Positions 58,979 to 64,000 of a stretch of DNA of 64,000 nt are shown here, piece after piece; within the stretch, counting starts at the first letter, position 1, and each line of letters starts with the position of its first letter. This DNA comes from Chlamydomonas sphaeroides. Lineage: Eukaryota; Chlorophyta; Chlorophyceae; Chlamydomonadales; Chlamydomonadaceae. Position numbers and translations under genes: made by a program. The stretch lies in assembly GCA_001662425.1 (NCBI GenBank), contig BDDC01000008.1, positions 124,001-188,000 on the forward strand, in the 5' to 3' direction. A model generated the notes under the pieces. The model ran no database searches, was not told the origin of the DNA, and saw only the letters and a program-made list of their open reading frames with translations.

Positions 58979-59571
58979 CGGGCGTCGGGTTGGGCTGGGC
59001 TGGGGAGCTCGTTGTGGACGGGTTGTGACCGAGGGCAGCGCTGCGATCTCAGGATCGCGCTGCTGCAACACGACTGTGTGGGCGTACGTGGATTGTGCCT
59101 AGCAGACCCATGGGCCGCGCTGCCGCTGACCCGCTTGTACAGTGACTGGGTCGACATGTGTTATGTAGAGAGGCGCTGCAGCGAGAGGTTTGGCTGGTGT
59201 CATGTGGGCCGAGATGGCACGCGCTTCGCGACAGTCCTGGCTGTGGCCAGCTATCAGTGCAGGGCGCACCTGTGCCGAATGCTTTGCGTGCTACTTGATG
59301 GTGCTGCACTGATATCGGGCTGAGTCGAGGCGAGCGCTGCCCGCTGCGATGCGGGCCATGCAAGCGTTGGGTTCCTCACCAGAGCTCTAAGCTGCCGTTT
59401 CCCACACCATAGATCAACTATCACAACAAGCTATCGCCTCGCGTCGCTCGCTACGGCTCGGCAACGACACGCAACGAACTTGCTTGACAATTGCAACACC
59501 GAACTCTCCCGACGCCGTGAAGCGACCGCGACGGCCGCTGAAAGCCCAGTCGGCAATTTGACGCCACCACA
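58979..59571. other. Intergenic: 3' flank of the EF/coiled-coil gene and promoter of the activase-like gene
   Basis: No supported gene and no TGTAA close to the upstream stop. The final 170 bases are less GC-rich and end in a C/A-rich leader (ACGCCACCACA) before the ATG at 59572. Confidence 0.45.
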
Positions 59572-62500
59572 ATGATGCTGCGTAGCGGCACTAGAACCGG
59601 CGGCCACCGGCATGCGGCACAGCAGTGCCGGGGAACCCAGCGCCCCGCAGCGCCGCTGTTCCCTGGAGGCCTGACGTCCCGACTCGTGTCGCGCCGATCA
59701 GTGCTAGCGCGCTCGTGGCGCGACTACTTCTCCGACGACGTTCCGGCGTCGGAACAGTTCTGGGCCGACATGGAGGAGGAAGAAATGGCCTCCACGAGCG
59801 GCGAAGACCGCTTCAAGAGCCTTAGCTTCAGCGGCGGCACGCTTCAGAGGCGCACGGGCTCATCCTGGACCGCCAAGGAGAAGGGCAAGGAGAACGAGGA
59901 GCGGGTGCGGCCCCAGAGGCGGGCGCCATAGACGTGTGCCGCATCCCCACCTGCCGGCGACCCTAGCGGCGTGCGCCCCCACGGCCAGTAGCACGCCACC
60001 CTGCCTGGCGGCTGCTGAGCGACAGCGGCGACCCGAAGCTGGACCACAGCTGCCGTGATGCGCTTGTGGGGTGGCGGCGCTCTGCCCGCATGCGCGGGAG
60101 CGGCTTCAGGGCGCTGTGCAACGCCAACTCACGCTTGCCCCGCCTTGCCGCCGCCGCCCCGTGCTCTCTTTGCTTCTGGAACAGGACTACTTGTCTGACA
60201 TTGGCGCCAAGCAGATGTACAACATCAATGTTGACCACGGTACGACCCGGCTCCCGTGTTTGCTCCTGACGCGCCCACAGCGCCCCGGCTGCCATGCAGG
60301 CCATGTCCTCGGCGGCAGCCGCCCGCTGCTCCCACATGACTGGACCTTGCTGCCAGCCAAGGTTGCAAGCAACGCACACACCGCATTGAACGCCCCACGT
60401 TTGCTGGCAGTGCGCCAAGAGGGGCCCGCCCGACAGCTCCATCAGACAAAAGCAGCTGGCTGAGCCCTGGGTGCTGCGATGGGCCCCGACCGCAGGCCAG
60501 AGCTCGGTCCACATCGACTCGCTGTTCACGGGCGAGGTGCTGGGGCACAAGGTCAGTGGCGGTGTCACGAAACACCGGGTTTCGTCCAAGTTGCCTCCCA
60601 CTTGCCCTCCTGCTGACCTTCCTACGGACTGCTGTTGCTGATTCCTCTTGCTGGCCCTCCCTTTTACCCCGACAAGAGTGACATTGCGGACGGCTCCCTG
60701 CGCGCCACCGACTTCCGCACGTTCAACAACCTCGTCGTGAGTCAATGCTGTCTGCCGTACCACGGTTACAATGTGCCGTACATGTCGTATGCGTCGTAAA
60801 ACCGCTGCTCGACGGGGGCTGACGCTTGGGCTGGGGCTGGGTCAGCGCCAAGGGGTGCCGTAACTACGATGCGACGATGTGACGCCGAGGCGTGAGGGCA
60901 GGCGCGCAGCCCTTGCCGTCGCGGTCAGGGGCTGCCCGGCCCGGCCACGCTGCATGGCAGGGGGCCCAGGGGCAGTCGTGGGGCCGTACACCCGGAACCT
61001 CCCAGCAGCTGACGCGGCCCCTGCACCGCCTCTGGCCCCTCCCTCCCTGCAGGGTGACTACTGGGTGGCACCCGTCTTCCTTGAACGAGTGGCGGTGCGC
61101 AGGGGCTGGTGGGGAGCGGTGCCCTGCACCCCCAAACACATGCACGGGCCCTCGGCTGGCTGCGGCTTGGGGTCTTGCAGCAGGGGATGGCACCTGAGTC
61201 CCCTAGGGGGCAACTGTGAATCCTGGGACCGGGACCTAGGGCTGAGGCGCCCTGTAGGGGTCGCGTGGAGGAAGAGGATGCGGTGTGGGGTGGGGGGGGG
61301 CTACGGTAGTCCTTTTGACGTTTGCCCTGGGGGCCGCGGAGGTAGAAGGGGCTTGCCTATGCCCCTTCAACCGCCGCCCCAACCACATCTCAACCATCGA
61401 CCGACCGCCAACCGCAGCTCCACATGGCCAAGAACTACATGTTCGACATGGGCTGCTTCGCGAGCAACGTCAAGGTGGGGTGTGGGGCACGGGCAGGAGC
61501 GCCGCAACATGGACGACGCACAGCAGTAGCACATGGGGGTGCACAAGATAACCAGGCCGCTCCCTGCCCTGCCTACGCACCTGGGACCGTCCATGCCGGC
61601 GGCCGCAGGTGCCGCTCATCCTGGGCATCTGGGGCGAGAAGGGCATGGGCAAGACCTTCCAGACGGAGCTGGCGCTCAAGAAGCTGGGGTGAGCGGGCAG
61701 CGGTTGCACAGCCGGCGCTGGCGGCAGGCCCCTATGCGCTGCCCAGGTCCGATCGCCGGGGAGCCTGCATCGGAGCTAGGCGGTGGCAGGCCGACGCAGA
61801 GCCGCAAGGGCCGGGCCACGGTCCGTGGCGGCGGCGTGCGGAGCACTGGAGCCCGAGCTGGGCACGCATACACATGGGGTTTTCGGGCAGCCGAAGCGAA
61901 CCTTGGGGTATGTGCGGCGCCGTGCCTCCCCGGCATTGCCTCGGCGCGTTGACGCCTCGCTGCCTTCCACCCCGCAGCGCCGAAACGGTCGTCATGTCGA
62001 GTGGCGAGCTGGAGCACGAGTGGGCGGGCACACCCGGCAAGCTCATCCGCGAGCGCTACCGCAAGGTGCGGACAGGCCACCGCAGGCCTTGCGTCTGGCT
62101 ATGGTCCGGCGGCGGCGGGCGCCCTTTGTTGCCGGCTGCGCAGCCGTTGCGCCGAGCAGCCAGTGTTAGACCGGCCCCAGATAAGCGGGCCCGCCGCGTA
62201 CGCTTGCCTGTGCATACCGGTAGCTGTCGGGTTGGTGGGTTGTGCCGGTATGGGGGCCTCGAGCAGCACTGTGATGTCACCATCGCGCCACCGCAGGCTA
62301 GCGAGATGAGCAAGGTCCGCGGCAAGATGACGGCGCTGCTCATCCACGACATCGACGCGGGGCTAGGCCACTTCAACCACGTGCAGGTGCGGCACTCTAG
62401 GTGTTGATTGCCACATATGTTGGTTGCCAGCCACCCAATGACCAAGAGCATATGCCCGCATAACGGAGGAGCTCGAGGCCGTGCCGCAGCAGCTGATGTA

Positions 62501-63820
62501 GTCACGACCGTGATGGCTGCGCCGGCTGCGTCACGGAAGATGCGCTGCTGCGCCCCGCCCCCTGCTGCACAGGTCACGGTAAACAACCAGATCGTGATCG
62601 GCACGCTCATGAACATCTGCGACGTGAGTCAGCCGCCGTGCATCGTACGGCATGCCCAGGCGCCCAGCTAGCTATCGTTGCCGCACCTGGGCCTAGCTGC
62701 GCGCTTTGGCCCGGGCCCCACAACCCTTCAACCCTGCCATCTGCTCGCACGCTGACTGCACGCCCGAAAACGTACCCAACCCGAAAACCAACCCCGCCGC
62801 AGAACCCCAATGTGGTGTCAACGGGCCAGGACTGGCGCTCCGTGGACCGCATCCGCCGCACGCCCATCATCGTCACGGGTGAGGCCCCGTGAAAGCCCAC
62901 TCTGAAATTAAACATGTTCTATGATACCTTCGATTAGGTTTTTAAGGACATTGGGAACCAAACTACGCACGCCCTCATCGTCATGAGTGAGGCCCCTGCC
63001 TTCCCAGCCGGCCATGATCTCCCCGGCCGAGCTAACCCAGCGCCCGAGCCGTGTGACGGAGCTGGCATGCTGGCTAAAAACTGAGTGCACTGCGTACCAC
63101 CAGCGTTGTTGCGTACGCCCTGGGGCTCAGCACCAGGGCGTTCATGTAGCGGTGCCCCCGTCTGGTGAAGGTTGACAGCAGCCAGCAGAGCGGACTTGTT
63201 TGTGCACGTGGCGGTGGAGGCGGGTCACACCACAGCACACAGCACACACAGCACAGCACGTGTCGCCCCACGCTGCCAACCTCCATGGGCCTCGTGACCA
63301 CGCAGGCAATGACTTCAGCAAGATGTTTGCGCCGCTCATCCGTGACGGCCGTATGGACAAGGTGTGAGGTTTGGGAGGGGCATGTGAATCCGCGACCTCT
63401 GGACCCACATGCTTGCCAACATCACGCACTCTTTCTGCGCCCTGCGCCCCCCCTAACGCAGTACTACTGGAAGCCCACCCGCGAGGACCTGGTCAACATC
63501 GTGTGGCAGATGTACAAGGACGACGGCATCACCAAGCGCGACATCGAAGCGCTACTGCTGAGGTACGGCTCCTGCTAGCGGTACACGAAGGCCAGAGTAG
63601 AACAGGCAACACCAATGCGAGAGCGGCCGGGCCCGGCACGCTGGCGCACCGCACCGCACCCCGTCCCCGCCCTTCCAGTCCCTGGCGCGCCCTGCCGTCT
63701 CCTGACCGGCCGCCTCCCGCCTGCCCAGGTTCCACCTGCAGCCGCTCGACTTCTTCGGCGCGCTGCGCGCGGGCGTGTTCGACGACCAGATCCGGGGCTG
63801 GATCAAGAAGGAGGTCACGG
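59572..63820 (+). CDS. Divergent Rubisco-activase-like AAA+ protein (3' end outside window)
   Basis: Exons seen: 59572-59904, 60185-60239, 60496-60551, 60677-60736, 61053-61094, 61418-61474, 61609-61688, 61978-62065, 62297-62386, 62573-62623, 62803-62878, 63306-63361, 63462-63562, 63729-63820. The first 412 residues are in phase. Rubisco activase uses ATP to remodel inhibited Rubisco in the chloroplast stroma. The order of motifs follows that family: DSLF, GDYWVAPVFLERVALHMAKN, VPLILGIWGEKGMGKTFQTE (Walker A, K216), VMSSGELEHEWAGTPGKLIRERYR, LLIHDIDAG (Walker B, D275), VTVNNQIVIGTLMNICDNP, IIVTGNDF, APLIRDGRMDKYYWKPTRED, and LDFFGALRAGVFDDQIR. An Arg/Ser-rich N terminus with few acids fits a transit peptide. 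Against canonical activase I note GEKGMGK for GGKGQGK and IHDIDAG for INDLDAG, so this is probably an activase paralogue rather than the main form. Any C-terminal redox extension lies beyond the window. Confidence 0.85.
62965..62998 (+). repeat. Decayed copy of an activase-like exon end in the next intron
   Basis: CGCACGCCCTCATCGTCATGAGTGAGGCCCC matches the end of exon 62803-62878 with its donor (CGCACGCCCATCATCGTCACGGGTGAGGCCCC) with a one-base deletion and a few substitutions. The deletion shifts the frame. Confidence 0.75.
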
Positions 63821-63904
63821 GTGAGGTCGTACAGCCCGTACAGCTATAGCTGCCCACGGCCTCCGCCTCCGCCGGCTTGGCAATCTTCGGCCCTTGCCCG
63901 AAAC

Positions 63905-63953
63905 GCCGAGCTCACTGCCGAGCCCACTGCCGGGCTCACTGCCGAGCTCACTG
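63905..63953. repeat. 12 bp tandem repeat (GCCGAGCTCACT), about 4 copies
   Basis: Four units with single-base variation (GAGCTCACT, GAGCCCACT, GGGCTCACT, GAGCTCACT) lie in the intron after the last visible activase-like exon. Confidence 0.85.
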
Positions 63954-64000
63954 CGCATGCCGGCCCTCAGCCTGGCGCGACTGACGCTCTCGCTGCCCAC

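Noticed and set aside
1..64000. CRISPR arrays, bacterial operons, phage or insertion sequences
   Set aside because: All recognised genes are intron-rich and eukaryotic; no regularly spaced repeats with unique spacers, no transposase or integrase motifs, and no terminal inverted repeats were seen.

Overview
The window looks like nuclear DNA from a chlorophyte green alga of the Chlamydomonadales (Chlamydomonas/Volvox group). The sequence is very GC-rich. Every gene is broken into many short exons by GC-rich GT-AG introns. Low-complexity Ala, Gly and Gln tracts are common, TGTAA poly(A) signals follow several stop codons, and the gene set includes Rubisco-activase-like and plant-type phosphatase families. 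It is a draft assembly with two runs of N (23823-24223 and 47761-48099). I built the gene models by hand. I joined GT-AG (rarely GC-AG) junctions so that codon phase was kept; for six genes every exon length and phase closes exactly. The two genes cut by the window edges, the gapped RPA1 gene and the 5' end of paralogue A could not be closed end to end.

Layout from left to right: the 3' end of an Ala-rich single-pass membrane protein gene (+, to 1427); DRE2/anamorsin, a cytosolic Fe-S assembly factor (+, 2089-3508); a spacer with a degenerate coiled-coil-coding minisatellite; a Shewanella-like (SLP) protein phosphatase gene (-, 10306-5847); head to head with it, a protein with six EF-hands and a C-terminal rhodanese domain (+, 10749-17716); two tandem paralogous multipass membrane proteins (A, 18667-25040; B, 27589-33244); a receptor-like TKL kinase (+, 35990-41655); the RPA1 large subunit of replication protein A (-, 48867-42988); head to head with it, a 25-exon EF-hand/coiled-coil protein (+, 49640-58978); and a divergent Rubisco-activase-like AAA+ protein that runs off the right edge (+, 59572-63820).

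There is no operon logic here. The genes are independent eukaryotic units covering Fe-S assembly, DNA replication/repair, calcium sensing, signalling and chloroplast chaperone-type ATPase activity. Two head-to-head pairs (SLP/EF-rhodanese and RPA1/EF-coiled-coil) share short intergenic regions that may be bidirectional promoters.

The most unusual signal is not a gene. At least six introns contain a 25-60 bp decayed direct copy of the neighbouring exon border, often with the splice site and several still readable as the same peptide. One copy is a perfect 26-mer. One includes a variant of the rhodanese catalytic-cysteine peptide. One is shared by both tandem paralogues and so appears to predate their duplication. 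Together with duplicated terminal exons in the phosphatase gene, this suggests frequent local duplication at exon-intron borders.
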